Part shown: positions 1 to 7,340 of the stretch, piece by piece
Numbering within the stretch: the stretch's first letter is position 1
How the letters are laid out: the number at the start of each line of letters is the position of its first letter
From: Solirubrobacterales bacterium
GTDB taxonomy: Bacteria > Actinomycetota > Thermoleophilia > Solirubrobacterales > Solirubrobacteraceae
DNA: 32,522 nucleotides
Reading direction: 5' to 3'
NCBI GenBank assembly: GCA_019239445.1
Contig: JAFAZV010000068.1
Span: forward strand, 1-32,522
Position numbers and translations under genes: made by a program
Notes under the pieces: model-generated
What the model was told of the DNA's origin: nothing
The model's input: only the letters and a program-made list of their open reading frames with translations
Databases searched by the model: none

Positions 1-566
1 TCGCGCGAGGCGGGCGCGCGGCTGGGAGTCGGGACGTCGAACTCGTCGGCGTCCACGAGCTCATCGGCGAAGCGCATCGTGTGCAGTGCCAGCACCCCGT
101 CGAGCGGGCGCACGGCGACCAGATATTCCCGGTTGTGGAAAACCCAACGTCCGATCCCCGCCCGGCGCGACTTGACGAGCGCGTCGTGCAGCAGCCGGTA
201 GGAAGACTGGCCCTTCGCGCCGGCGCCGAGGTAGTACGTTCGGTCGTAGAAGACTAGATCGATCTCCCCCGCGCAGACGAACTGCTCGAGCTCGATCAGG
301 CGCGAGCGCTCGCCCGCCGCCGCCGCGACTTCGTCCCTGCTCAACAGCACGTACTCGCCGTCGCGGACCTCGTAGCCCTTGGCCACCTCCTTGTATGGGA
401 CCTCCTTGCTCTCCTTGGAGCAGATCCGCTTCTGCTTGATCTGTGCGCCGTCTTTGGCGTGCACCTGGTGGAAATGAATCCCGGTGTCCTGGGTGGCGGA
501 GTGAACCTTGATCGGTACGGCGATCAGGCCGAACGTGATCGTGCCGTTCCAGATCGAGCGCGGCAT
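1..566 (-). CDS. ku: Ku protein, non-homologous end joining (C-terminal part outside the window)
   Basis: Bacterial Ku forms a ring-shaped homodimer that threads onto double-strand DNA ends and recruits LigD. The reading frame starts at ATG 564-566 (MPRSIWNGTITFGLIAVPIK), the signature N-terminus of bacterial Ku, and stays open to the left edge, giving 188 codons of a protein usually around 260-320 residues. Other family blocks are visible: IHFHQVH near residue 30, RICSKESKEVPYKEVAKGYE near 47, and FYLGAG-like and RRAGIGRWVFHNREYL stretches further on. No clear Shine-Dalgarno precedes the start. A stress-type promoter lies only 12 nt upstream. The gene is divergent from the DUF892 gene at 650. 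No LigD gene is in the window, but the truncated side is unseen. Confidence 0.93.
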   Translation of the reverse strand, partial: MPRSIWNGTITFGLIAVPIKVHSATQDTGIHFHQVHAKDGAQIKQKRICSKESKEVPYKEVAKGYEVRDGEYVLLSRDEVAAAAGERSRLIELEQFVCAGEIDLVFYDRTYYLGAGAKGQSSYRLLHDALVKSRRAGIGRWVFHNREYLVAVRPLDGVLALHTMRFADELVDADEFDVPTPSRAPASR

Positions 567-578
567 CTACGCGCTGCC

Positions 579-602
579 TTACCCAACGGCCCTGGTTTCA
601 AC
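579..602 (-). promoter_or_regulatory. SigB/SigF-type promoter of ku
   Basis: On the minus strand a -35 element GTTGAA (602-597), a 12-nt spacer and a -10 element GGGTAA (584-579) match the SigB consensus GTTTAA-N12-14-GGGTAT. The -10 ends 12 nt before the ku start codon, so the transcript would have a leader of roughly 5-7 nt and no room for a Shine-Dalgarno. This is inferred from sequence only. Confidence 0.55.
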
Positions 603-649
603 CCGCAGCGCCACGGAGAGAGCCAACACGGAAGGCAGCTACAGGAGCG

Positions 650-1630
650 ATGAACGTGACCAGCCTGGATGAGCAAGTGACGAAGTACCTGACCGACGCG
701 CACTCGATCGAGCGCCAAGCGCTCGTCCAGATGCGTGGCGCGCCCGATATCGCCGGCGATCCGGTGATCGCCTCGGCGTTCGTGCAGCACTTGGCCGAGA
801 CCGAGGCCCACGAGAGCCTGGTGCGCCAGCGCCTCGACGCTCGCGGCGCCAGCCCCGCGGTGCTCAAGGAAATCGCCGGCGCAGTGACCGGCGCCGGATT
901 CGCGATGTTCGCGGCCGTGCAGCCGGATACGCCGGGCAAGCTCGTGACTCACGCCTACTCCTACGAGCACATGGAGCTGGCCGCATACGACCTTCTGAGC
1001 CGCATCGCGGAGCGGGCCGGTGACTCCGAGACGGTTCGCGTCGCCCGCCAGATCCTGACGCAGGAGCAGGCGATGGCCGACCGGCTCGCGAGCCTGTTCG
1101 ATCGCGCGGTCGACGCATCGCTGCGCGAGCAGAAGCCCGACGATCTCGGCGAGCAGCTGAACAAGTACCTCACCGACGCTCATGCGATCGAGGCCCAGGC
1201 GCTGCAGTTGCTGGGTCGCGCGCCCAAGATCGTCGGCGAGAGCCGACTCGCCGCGGCTTTCGAGGAGCACCGTGCCGGGACGGAAACCCACCAGCGCTTG
1301 GTCGAGGAGCGGCTTCAGGCGCGCAGCGCCGGCGCATCGACCCTCAAGGACGCCGCGCTTCGCCTGGGCGCGCTCAACTGGGGCGGCTTCTTCCAGGCGC
1401 AGCCGGACACTCCCGCCAAGCTCGCTGGCTTCGCGTACGCGTTCGAGCACCTGGAGATCGCGGCTTACGAGCTGCTAGCGCGAGTCGCCCGGCGCGCAGG
1501 CGACACCGATACCGAGGCCGTCGCACAGCGGATCCTGCCCGAGGAGCGAGCGGCGGCGGAGAAGCTCCACAGCCTGTTCGAGGTGGCGACCGAGGCCGGA
1601 CTCGAGGCGCAGGGAGTGGCGGCGCGATGA
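650..1630 (+). CDS. Tandem-duplicated DUF892 (YciE-like) ferritin-like protein
   Basis: DUF892/YciE proteins are four-helix ferritin-like bundles thought to bind a di-metal centre and linked to stress responses; the biochemical role is not established. The usual protein has one domain of about 160 residues. This 326-residue product has two copies: residues about 6-155 and 167-315. Corresponding blocks are LDEQVTKYLTDAHSIERQA and LGEQLNKYLTDAHAIEAQA, then ET-xxH, a QPDTP-AKL segment, YEHMELAAYDLL versus FEHLEIAAYELL, and a QEQ or PEE pair. Metal-ligand type Glu and His residues occur in both halves, so neither looks dead. ATG 650 follows the ribosome site AGGAG. The stop overlaps the ATG of the alcohol dehydrogenase (ATGA), so the two are likely co-translated. 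Confidence 0.85.
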   Translation: MNVTSLDEQVTKYLTDAHSIERQALVQMRGAPDIAGDPVIASAFVQHLAETEAHESLVRQRLDARGASPAVLKEIAGAVTGAGFAMFAAVQPDTPGKLVTHAYSYEHMELAAYDLLSRIAERAGDSETVRVARQILTQEQAMADRLASLFDRAVDASLREQKPDDLGEQLNKYLTDAHAIEAQALQLLGRAPKIVGESRLAAAFEEHRAGTETHQRLVEERLQARSAGASTLKDAALRLGALNWGGFFQAQPDTPAKLAGFAYAFEHLEIAAYELLARVARRAGDTDTEAVAQRILPEERAAAEKLHSLFEVATEAGLEAQGVAAR

Positions 1631-2811
1631 GAGCGGTTGCCTACCACGGTAAGCGCGACGTCCGGGTCGACACGTTCCCAGACCCGCGGATCGAGGAACC
1701 CACCGACGCCATCGTCCGCGTCACCTCGACCGGGATCTGCGGTTCTGACCTGCATCTGTACGAGGTGTTGGGGGCGTTCATCGACGAGGGCGACATCCTC
1801 GGCCACGAGCCGATGGGGATCGTCGAGGAAGTCGGGGCCGGTGTCTCTCAAATCAAGCCGGGCGACCGGGTCGTGGTCCCGTTCAACATTTCCTGCGGGC
1901 ATTGCTACATGTGCGAGCAGCAGCTCTTCTCGCAGTGCGAGACGACGCAGGTGCGCAACCAGGGCAAGGGCGCCTCGCTGTTCGGCTATACGAAGCTCTA
2001 CGGCCAGGTGCCGGGCGGCCAGGCCGAGCTCCTGCGGGTCCCGCAGGCGCATTTCGGACCGATCAAGGTTCCCGAGGGTCCGCCCGATGACCGCTTTGTC
2101 TACCTATCCGACGTGCTGCCGACGGCGTGGCAGGCGGTCGACTACGCCGCGGTGCCGGCGGGGGGGACCCTAGCGGTGTTCGGGCTTGGGCCGATCGGCC
2201 AGATGTGCTGCCGGATCGCTCTGCATCAGGGGGCAGGCACCGTGTTCGGAGTCGACCTCGTGCCGGAACGGCTCGAGATGGCGAAGGAGCACGGCGTTCA
2301 TCCGGTTGACGTGAGCCAACGCCAAGACGTGGCTGAGGCGCTGCGCGACTTGACTCAGGGGCGCGGTCCCGATTCGGTCGTGGACGCCGTCGGCATGGAG
2401 GCCCATGGTTCGCCGGTGGGCAAGCTCGCTCACCAGCTCAGCGGGATGCTGCCTGATCCGGTGGCGCGGCAGATGGTCTCCCGCGCCGGCATCGACCGGC
2501 TGAGCGTGCTGCACGGAGCGATTGACGCCGTGCGCCGCGGCGGGACGATCTCGCTGAGCGGCGTCTACGGCGGCATGGCCGATCCCATGCCGATGATGGA
2601 CCTGTTCGACAAGCAGATTCAGCTGCGCATGGGTCAAGCCAACGTCAGGCGGTGGATCGAGAAGATCATGCCGCTGCTCGAGGATCAGAGCGATCCGCTC
2701 GACGTGGAAGGACTGGCGACGCATCACCTGCCGCTCGAGCAGGCGCCGCATGCTTACGAGATCTTCCAGAAGAAGCAGGACGGAGCGATCAAGATCCTGC
2801 TCCAGCCGTAG
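1627..2811 (+). CDS. Zinc-dependent alcohol dehydrogenase, formaldehyde dehydrogenase-like subgroup
   Basis: A 394-residue medium-chain dehydrogenase/reductase that would oxidise an alcohol or aldehyde adduct with NAD. Visible catalytic zinc ligands are C38 (GICGSD), H60-E61 (LGHEPMG) and D162 in SDVLPTAWQA. The structural zinc loop C90-x2-C93-x2-C96-x7-C104 is intact. The Rossmann motif GLGPIG is at 186-191. The D in the DVLPT segment and the insertion around residues 260-300 fit the glutathione-independent formaldehyde dehydrogenase-like branch, but the substrate cannot be assigned from sequence. The start ATG overlaps the stop of the DUF892 gene, suggesting shared expression in a stress or detoxification setting. 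It converges on the SDR gene. Confidence 0.9.
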   Translation: MRAVAYHGKRDVRVDTFPDPRIEEPTDAIVRVTSTGICGSDLHLYEVLGAFIDEGDILGHEPMGIVEEVGAGVSQIKPGDRVVVPFNISCGHCYMCEQQLFSQCETTQVRNQGKGASLFGYTKLYGQVPGGQAELLRVPQAHFGPIKVPEGPPDDRFVYLSDVLPTAWQAVDYAAVPAGGTLAVFGLGPIGQMCCRIALHQGAGTVFGVDLVPERLEMAKEHGVHPVDVSQRQDVAEALRDLTQGRGPDSVVDAVGMEAHGSPVGKLAHQLSGMLPDPVARQMVSRAGIDRLSVLHGAIDAVRRGGTISLSGVYGGMADPMPMMDLFDKQIQLRMGQANVRRWIEKIMPLLEDQSDPLDVEGLATHHLPLEQAPHAYEIFQKKQDGAIKILLQP

Positions 2812-2861
2812 CGGCGCCGCGGCTTGAGGTCGCTGTGGTCGGCCGCGCGGATCGCGGTCGC

Positions 2862-3911
2862 TCAGACGCGCCCGCCGACGCGGGTCAGCAGCTCGCGCAC
2901 GCGCAGCGGACCGCTGGTGCTGCTCGCCAACGGCGGCGTGTCGAGGTCGCTCGCCGATCGCATGCCGTCGATCAGCTCCGAAAGCGCCTCGAGTGAGGAG
3001 TGCTTCGGCTCCCAGCCGAGCTCGCGCCGAGCCCGGGTGGTGTCCATCATCGGCACCGAGAGACCCATATCCACCCAGCCTGGCTCGGTCGGCTGCAAGC
3101 GCAGAGCGAACGTCGCGGCGGCCGCCGAGCGCACAACTCCGGTGGGCACGGGCACCTGCCGAGCGTTCAGCAGCTGCGCCAGCTCTGGCGGTCCGATCGG
3201 GGGATGGGCGGCGATGTTGAAGGCGCCGCGGGCGTCGCTGAGGATCGCCCGCCGGTACGCATCGCCCACGTCAAGCGAATGCACGGCTTGGAAGCGGAGC
3301 CTCGGCACGTCGGGGACGAACGGGATCAGGCTCGCGCGCAGCAAGGCGCGGGGCAGGAACGGTCCTGCGAACAGCCGGCGAATCTCTGTCGCCGCTTCGC
3401 GCTTGAAGATCAGTCCTGGGCGCATGCGGACGATCCGCAGCGACGGCTGCTCACGTTCGAGGCGGTCGAGCGCGCGCTCGGTAGCCGCCTTGTGCCGGGC
3501 GTAGAACGAGCTCGGAGTTCCCTCCGTCGGCCACGATTCATCCACGAAGCGGTCCTTCGGGCCCTTGGAATAGGCGCCGACGGATGAGGCGTAGATCAGT
3601 GCCGGAACACCGGCCTCGGCAGTAGCGCGGAACACGCGCTCGCTCCCCAGGACGTTGACGCCGTAGGTGACCGACTCGTCGCGCCCGGGCTGGATCAGCC
3701 ACGCCAAGTGGACGACGGCGTCGGCGCCGCGCACGATCGAGACGAGATCCGCGTCGACGACGTCGGCGGTGATGAAGGTCGTGCGAGGATAGGTGCGCTG
3801 TGGCTGGCGACGGACAATCCCGACCACTTCGTGCACATCGCTCTCGCCGGCAAGCGCCTCGAGCAGGCTGGTGCCGACGTTTCCCGTGGCTCCGGTGATC
3901 ACCACCCGCAT
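2862..3911 (-). CDS. NAD(P)-dependent epimerase/dehydratase (extended SDR family)
   Basis: A 349-residue Rossmann-fold enzyme. The nucleotide-binding motif GATGNVG is at 7-13, an acidic residue follows near 50 (TADVVD), and the catalytic set is S109/S110 (YASSVGAY), Y137 and K141 (YARHK). This is the extended SDR layout used by sugar-nucleotide epimerases and related reductases. The C-terminal half carries the typical GAFNIA and RRELGWEPKHSS blocks. The substrate is unknown. The start is ATG 3909-3911 with no convincing ribosome site. A GGGTAA element ends 10 nt before it, so the message may be nearly leaderless and stress-controlled. The gene is convergent with the alcohol dehydrogenase and divergent from the 77-residue gene. 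Confidence 0.87.
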   Translation of the reverse strand: MRVVITGATGNVGTSLLEALAGESDVHEVVGIVRRQPQRTYPRTTFITADVVDADLVSIVRGADAVVHLAWLIQPGRDESVTYGVNVLGSERVFRATAEAGVPALIYASSVGAYSKGPKDRFVDESWPTEGTPSSFYARHKAATERALDRLEREQPSLRIVRMRPGLIFKREAATEIRRLFAGPFLPRALLRASLIPFVPDVPRLRFQAVHSLDVGDAYRRAILSDARGAFNIAAHPPIGPPELAQLLNARQVPVPTGVVRSAAAATFALRLQPTEPGWVDMGLSVPMMDTTRARRELGWEPKHSSLEALSELIDGMRSASDLDTPPLASSTSGPLRVRELLTRVGGRV

Positions 3912-3921
3912 GTTCGGCCCA

Positions 3922-3946
3922 TTACCCGGGTAAGGGGCAGGGAAAG
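3922..3946 (-). promoter_or_regulatory. Probable SigB-type promoter of the SDR gene, with palindromic -10
   Basis: On the minus strand CTTTCC (3946-3941), a 13-nt spacer and GGGTAA (3927-3922) resemble GTTTCC-N13-GGGTAG found before the anti-sigma gene, with one change in the key GTTT. The -10 is half of a perfect 12-bp palindrome TTACCCGGGTAA (3922-3933), so a second GGGTAA faces the 77-residue gene. That plus-strand copy lacks a good -35, so only the minus direction is called. Confidence 0.4.
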
Positions 3947-3973
3947 CAAACCCATTCAGGAGAGGAGCGGCAG

Positions 3974-4207
3974 ATGTCCACCTCCGCGGAAACCGGCGGT
4001 ACCACCGGCACCAAGGACAAGGACTACAACCTCATCTGGTTTACCGAGCAGTGCCTGAGCAACGCTTTGCGGCTGGAGACCTACATCCAGGACGCCGAGC
4101 GTGACGGCGACTCGGAACTGGCTGACTTCTTCCGGCGCGCTCAGAACGAAAGTCGCAAGGGCGGCGAGCTGGGCAAGGAGCAGCTCCGCAAGCGGTTCGC
4201 CTCCTGA
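3974..4207 (+). CDS. Small conserved helical protein (77 residues)
   Basis: I recognise the type but not a named family. The core DYNLIWFTEQCLSNALRLE followed by YIQDAERDGDSELADFFRRA looks like a two-helix hairpin seen in short proteins of unknown function. The heptad-like pattern and the Glu and Asp positions recall one half of a ferritin-like bundle, but there is no full ligand set. It has one Cys, a low-complexity Ser/Thr/Gly N-terminus and a basic C-terminus. The strong ribosome site AGGAGAGGAG sits about 8 nt before ATG 3974. A strong hairpin 17 nt after the stop probably ends its transcript. Its 3' end overlaps the tail of the methyltransferase gene on the other strand. Confidence 0.75.
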   Translation: MSTSAETGGTTGTKDKDYNLIWFTEQCLSNALRLETYIQDAERDGDSELADFFRRAQNESRKGGELGKEQLRKRFAS

Positions 4208-4929
4208 ACCGCATCACGGTGAGGGCTGGGCGGCTTCGCCGGCCGCTCAGCCTTGATCACCAGCATCTCCTCCGCCCGCTCGGCCGGGTGCGCCAGCAGT
4301 CCCTGTTGGTGCAGCCAGGGCGCGCGCGCGCGCAAGATGGGACCGAGCTCGCCTTGATGCCGAAGCGCGACTTCGGCATGTAGGCCACGCTCACGCAGCA
4401 TCGACAGGGTGGCCGTCTCGCCGCATAGCGCCGAGTGGACGAGCAGCAGCCTGCCGCCCGGCCTGAGGTACGCGTCCGCCTGGGAGCAGATTCGGTCGAG
4501 AACGTCGCGGCCATCGTGCCCTGCCTCCCACGCCCGCGCCAGCCCGCGTCGCGGAAGCTCGGCTTGGGGACTGGGGACATACGGCGGGTTCGAGACGATC
4601 AGGTCGAAGCGCTGGCCGGCCACGGGCGCGAACAGATCCCCGTGCAGAGCCCGCACGCGCACGCCGTTCAGTCTCGCGTTCAGCCGCACCGCGAGCAGCG
4701 CGCGCCGCGAAACGTCCACCGCAACGACCTCGCCGCAGCCGGCCTGCGCCGCGGCGATCGCCAGGACGCCGCTGCCCGTGCCGAGGTCGAGCGCGCTGGC
4801 GCCGGCGGGAGGCGGCTCCTCGCGCAGGCAGCGCACGAGCATCCAGGCATCGCTGGGTGGCTGAAAGACTCCCGGCAATGGCAGCAGCAGCACCGGACCC
4901 GATTGCTTTCCCCGCCTCGGTGGCGCCAA
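4141..4929 (-). CDS. HemK/PrmC-like SAM-dependent methyltransferase
   Basis: A class I methyltransferase with the SAM motif DLGTGSG at residues 48-54, the acidic ribose-binding D72 (VVAVDVS) and NPPY at 114-117, the motif of N-methyltransferases acting on Gln, Asn or nucleobase amino groups. The opening LPGVFQPPSDAWML matches the short HemK-related branch without the PrmC N-terminal helical domain, so it is not obviously the release-factor enzyme. The conserved domain ends near EMLVIKAERP. The remaining 35 residues are low-complexity, contain a terminator hairpin and overlap the 77-residue gene by 67 bp, so they may be run-on coding. The outer ATG at 4929 overlaps the divergent GCS2 gene. GTG 4893 is a possible inner start. 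Confidence 0.82.
   Translation of the reverse strand: MAPPRRGKQSGPVLLLPLPGVFQPPSDAWMLVRCLREEPPPAGASALDLGTGSGVLAIAAAQAGCGEVVAVDVSRRALLAVRLNARLNGVRVRALHGDLFAPVAGQRFDLIVSNPPYVPSPQAELPRRGLARAWEAGHDGRDVLDRICSQADAYLRPGGRLLLVHSALCGETATLSMLRERGLHAEVALRHQGELGPILRARAPWLHQQGLLAHPAERAEEMLVIKAERPAKPPSPHRDAVQEANRLRSCSLPSSPPLRLSF
4224..4252 (+). terminator. Intrinsic-type hairpin after the 77-residue gene
   Basis: Arms GGCTGGGCGGC (4224-4234) and GCCGCTCAGCC (4242-4252) form an 11-bp stem with one G-T wobble and a 7-nt loop. Only TT follows, so it is a GC-rich actinobacterial-type terminator rather than a classical one. It lies inside the last codons of the oppositely oriented methyltransferase frame. Confidence 0.6.
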
Positions 4930-6044
4930 ACGCCGAGCAGCTGCGCGCCGCGTTCGCGAAGAGCCCAGCCAACAGCGTCGGCCTCGAGGACGAGGTGATG
5001 CTGCTCGACCCCGACAGCCTCGAGCTCCTGCCCCGCGCCCACCAGGTGCTGGCGTCGCTTGGCGACTCGGAGACGTTCAAGCTCGAACTCCCCGCCTCCC
5101 AGCTCGAGATCGTCACCACGCCGAACGCGTCCGTGCCCGAGCTCGGCGCCACGCTGCTGGCCACGCGCCGAGAGCTCCTTTCACACCTCGGCGGGAGCGC
5201 CCTGGCGGCGTCGGCCGGGGTGCATCCGTTCAGCACCGGCGTCGGCGAGCTCAACCAGCTCGAGCGCTACTCGCAGACCATCGTCGAACACGGCCGGCTT
5301 GCCCAGCGCCAGCTCGTCTGCGCCTTGCAGGTGCATATCAGCGTCGGCGACGCCGACCGCGCCCTGGCTGTGTACAACGCCGCCCGGTCCTATCTACCCC
5401 TGATCGCCGCGCTGGCGGCGAACGCGCCGTTCTACGAAGGTCGCGACACGGGCCTGGCGTCGGTGCGCCCGAAGCTCTCCGAGCTGCTGCCGCGCCAGGG
5501 CGTGCCGCCGGCGATCGACTCGTGGGAGTCGCACGCCAAGGCGCTTGCCTGGGGCGCGGCGTCGGGAGCGTTCCCCCCTCGCACCTGGTGGTGGGAGCTG
5601 CGCCCGCACGTCGGCTATGGGACGCTCGAGTTCCGCGTCCCCGACGGCCAGAGCAGCGTGGCCGACGCCACTGCGATCGCTGCCTTCGTGCAAGCGCTCG
5701 CGGCATGGCTGGGCGAGCGCTACGACGCGGGCGCGCGTGAGCCTGTCGCCGAGACCTGGCGAATCGCCGAGAATCGCTGGCTGGCGTGCCGCTACGGCGT
5801 CGAAGGCACGCTCCCCGACCTTCAGACCGGCGAGCGCCTGCCCACCCGCGAGCGCCTCCTCGAGCTGATCGAGACGCTACAGCCAACCGCGACTCGCCTG
5901 GGCTCGGCCGCGCTACTCGATCATGCACGGCAGCTGACGGCCGTGAACGGTGCACTCGCGCAGCGGCAAGTCGCTGCGCAGCTCGGTGTCCGCGGTGTCG
6001 CAGCCTGGCTGGCGGGGCGCTTTCTCGATGCGCCGTCCGGGTAG
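4878..6044 (+). CDS. GCS2-family glutamate-cysteine ligase / carboxylate-amine ligase
   Basis: Members of the GCS2 (YbdK-like) family use ATP to join a carboxylate, classically the gamma-carboxyl of glutamate, to an amine such as cysteine. The 388-residue product opens its domain with VGLEDEVMLLD (Glu 37 and 39, the usual metal-ATP site). It continues with a QVHISVGDAD segment, NAARSYLPLIAALAANAPF and WWWELRPHVGYGTLEFRVPD. These are the family hallmarks in order. The true substrates are open, as YbdK-like proteins are often not glutathione or mycothiol enzymes. ATG 4878 has a weak upstream GAAAG; GTG 4857 is an alternative. It ends 9 nt before the diiron oxidase gene, so the two are probably one transcript. 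Confidence 0.85.
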   Translation: MAAAAPDPIAFPASVAPNAEQLRAAFAKSPANSVGLEDEVMLLDPDSLELLPRAHQVLASLGDSETFKLELPASQLEIVTTPNASVPELGATLLATRRELLSHLGGSALAASAGVHPFSTGVGELNQLERYSQTIVEHGRLAQRQLVCALQVHISVGDADRALAVYNAARSYLPLIAALAANAPFYEGRDTGLASVRPKLSELLPRQGVPPAIDSWESHAKALAWGAASGAFPPRTWWWELRPHVGYGTLEFRVPDGQSSVADATAIAAFVQALAAWLGERYDAGAREPVAETWRIAENRWLACRYGVEGTLPDLQTGERLPTRERLLELIETLQPTATRLGSAALLDHARQLTAVNGALAQRQVAAQLGVRGVAAWLAGRFLDAPSG

Positions 6045-6053
6045 AGCAAGGCC

Positions 6054-7091
6054 ATGAACCGGGCGCCGGCGCCTCGAGGGCAGATCAGCGAGCGGTTGCT
6101 AGAGGCGCTGGGCGCGAGCCCGCACGAGCTCGAGCTGGAGGCGATCCCGGCCACGGGCGACGCCCTTGCCGATGAGGATCTGCAGCTCTCGCTCTATCTC
6201 TGCTACGAGCTGCACTACCGGGGCTTGCCAGACGTCGATGAGGAGTGGGAGTGGGAGCCGTCGCTACTCGCGCTACGCGCAGAGCTCGAACGGCGCTTCG
6301 AGCGTGCGCTGCTCGATGCCGTTCCGATGCCGACTCGCCCTACCGGCGCCGATGAGATCGACGTCATCCTGCGGGGAATCTCCGAACGAGAGTCGCCGCC
6401 GCTCTCTACCTATGTCCGCTCGAGCGCGAGCCTCGAGCAGATCATGGAGTTCCTGGTTCACCGCTCGGCCTACCAGCTGAAGGAGGCCGATCCCCATTCA
6501 TGGGCGATCCCGCGCCTCTCCGGGGAGCCCAAGGCGGCGCTCATCGAGATCCAGGCCGACGAGTACGGGGGCGGGCGCAGCGACTGGATCCACGCCGAGC
6601 TGTTCGCCCGGGCCATGCAGGCGATCGGGCTCGACCGCAGCTACGGCGCGTATCTCAATCTGATTCCGGCCGTGACGCTGGTAACCGTCAACCTCATGTC
6701 CCTGTTCGGCCTGCATCGTCGTTGGCGTGGAGCGATCGTTGGGCACCTGGCGTTGTTCGAGATGACCTCTTCGATTCCCAACCGGCGCTACGGGGACGGC
6801 TTACGCCGCCTGGGTCTGGGTGGTGATGCGACGTTGTTCTTCGACGAGCACGTCGAGGCGGACGCGGTTCACGAGAACATCGCCGCCGTCGACCTGGCCG
6901 GGGGTCTACTCCGGCAGGAGCCCCAGCTCGCGCCGTCGCTGGTTTGGGGCGCCGAGACCCTCGCGTGTCTGGACGCCCGGTGGGCCGGCTGGGTCCTGGA
7001 CTGCTGGCGCGCCGGGCGCAGCTCCCTGCTGCGGCCGCTCGAAGACGGTGAGGCCGACGTCACCGGATCGGCCGCCTTGTCAGCTTCCTGA
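6054..7091 (+). CDS. Iron-containing redox enzyme, heme-oxygenase-like diiron oxidase (HDO) family
   Basis: HDO enzymes use a diiron site in a heme-oxygenase-like helical fold for N-oxygenation, C-C cleavage or desaturation of small molecules. The 345-residue product shows QLKEADPHSWAIPRL, QADEYGGG, SDWIHAELF, a PAVTLVTVNLMSLFGLHRR stretch, LALFEMTSSIPNRRY and FFDEHVEADAVHE. Candidate iron ligands are E144, E170, H180, E236, H266, D270 and H273. From memory, these have the same spacing as the seven ligands of the SznF N-oxygenase diiron domain, offset by 45. A ribosome-site-like AAGG lies 5 nt before ATG 6054. The substrate is unknown. The gene follows the GCS2 ligase closely and overlaps the CDGSH gene tail to tail by 12 bp. 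Confidence 0.85.
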   Translation: MNRAPAPRGQISERLLEALGASPHELELEAIPATGDALADEDLQLSLYLCYELHYRGLPDVDEEWEWEPSLLALRAELERRFERALLDAVPMPTRPTGADEIDVILRGISERESPPLSTYVRSSASLEQIMEFLVHRSAYQLKEADPHSWAIPRLSGEPKAALIEIQADEYGGGRSDWIHAELFARAMQAIGLDRSYGAYLNLIPAVTLVTVNLMSLFGLHRRWRGAIVGHLALFEMTSSIPNRRYGDGLRRLGLGGDATLFFDEHVEADAVHENIAAVDLAGGLLRQEPQLAPSLVWGAETLACLDARWAGWVLDCWRAGRSSLLRPLEDGEADVTGSAALSAS

Positions 7092-7322
7092 CGCCTCCGG
7101 CGGATCGAGCGCGAGCGAACCCCCTGGCGCGCGGAACCCGATCAACTTGTGCGTTCCGTCACAAGTAGGCCAGAGCCGCGACTTGCCGCATCTGCAGAGG
7201 GCAATCGGCCGCCGCTGGCCGCCGATTGGACGGCCCTCCCGGTCGAGGACCTGCGCCGGACCGCGGACCAATAGCGGCCCGTCTCTGTAGGCAGTCAGGA
7301 GAACAGCGTTCTTTGCCGGCAC
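7080..7322 (-). CDS. CDGSH-type iron-sulfur protein
   Basis: A small 80-residue protein with one CDGSH domain. The cluster ligands are C43, C45, C54 and H58 in ALCRCGKSRLWPTCDGTH, with the spacing C-x-C-x8-C-x3-H typical of the 2Fe-2S site. Such proteins transfer electrons or clusters. The segment before the domain (DGPLLVRGPAQVLDREG) matches the single-domain bacterial members. The start is GTG 7320-7322; no good ribosome site is seen. Its last 12 bp overlap the 3' end of the diiron oxidase gene on the other strand. That closeness suggests functional pairing, for example supply of electrons to the diiron centre, but this is inference. Confidence 0.88.
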   Translation of the reverse strand: MPAKNAVLLTAYRDGPLLVRGPAQVLDREGRPIGGQRRPIALCRCGKSRLWPTCDGTHKLIGFRAPGGSLALDPPEASGS

Positions 7323-7340
7323 GGTACGGGTAGTTTCCCC

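Noticed and set aside
2812-2861. Terminator between the convergent alcohol dehydrogenase and SDR genes
   Set aside because: Only a short GCGGCGCCGC palindrome is present, with no convincing stem-loop.
3928-3933. GGGTAA as a plus-strand promoter for the 77-residue gene
   Set aside because: The only GTT-type -35 (GTTCGG, 3912-3917) leaves a 10-nt spacer, too short for the class.
7328-7333. Additional GGGTAG -10-like hexamer on the plus strand
   Set aside because: The matching -35 would be GTTCTT inside the CDGSH gene, weaker than the promoter at 7383-7408, and it points at the same gene from farther away.
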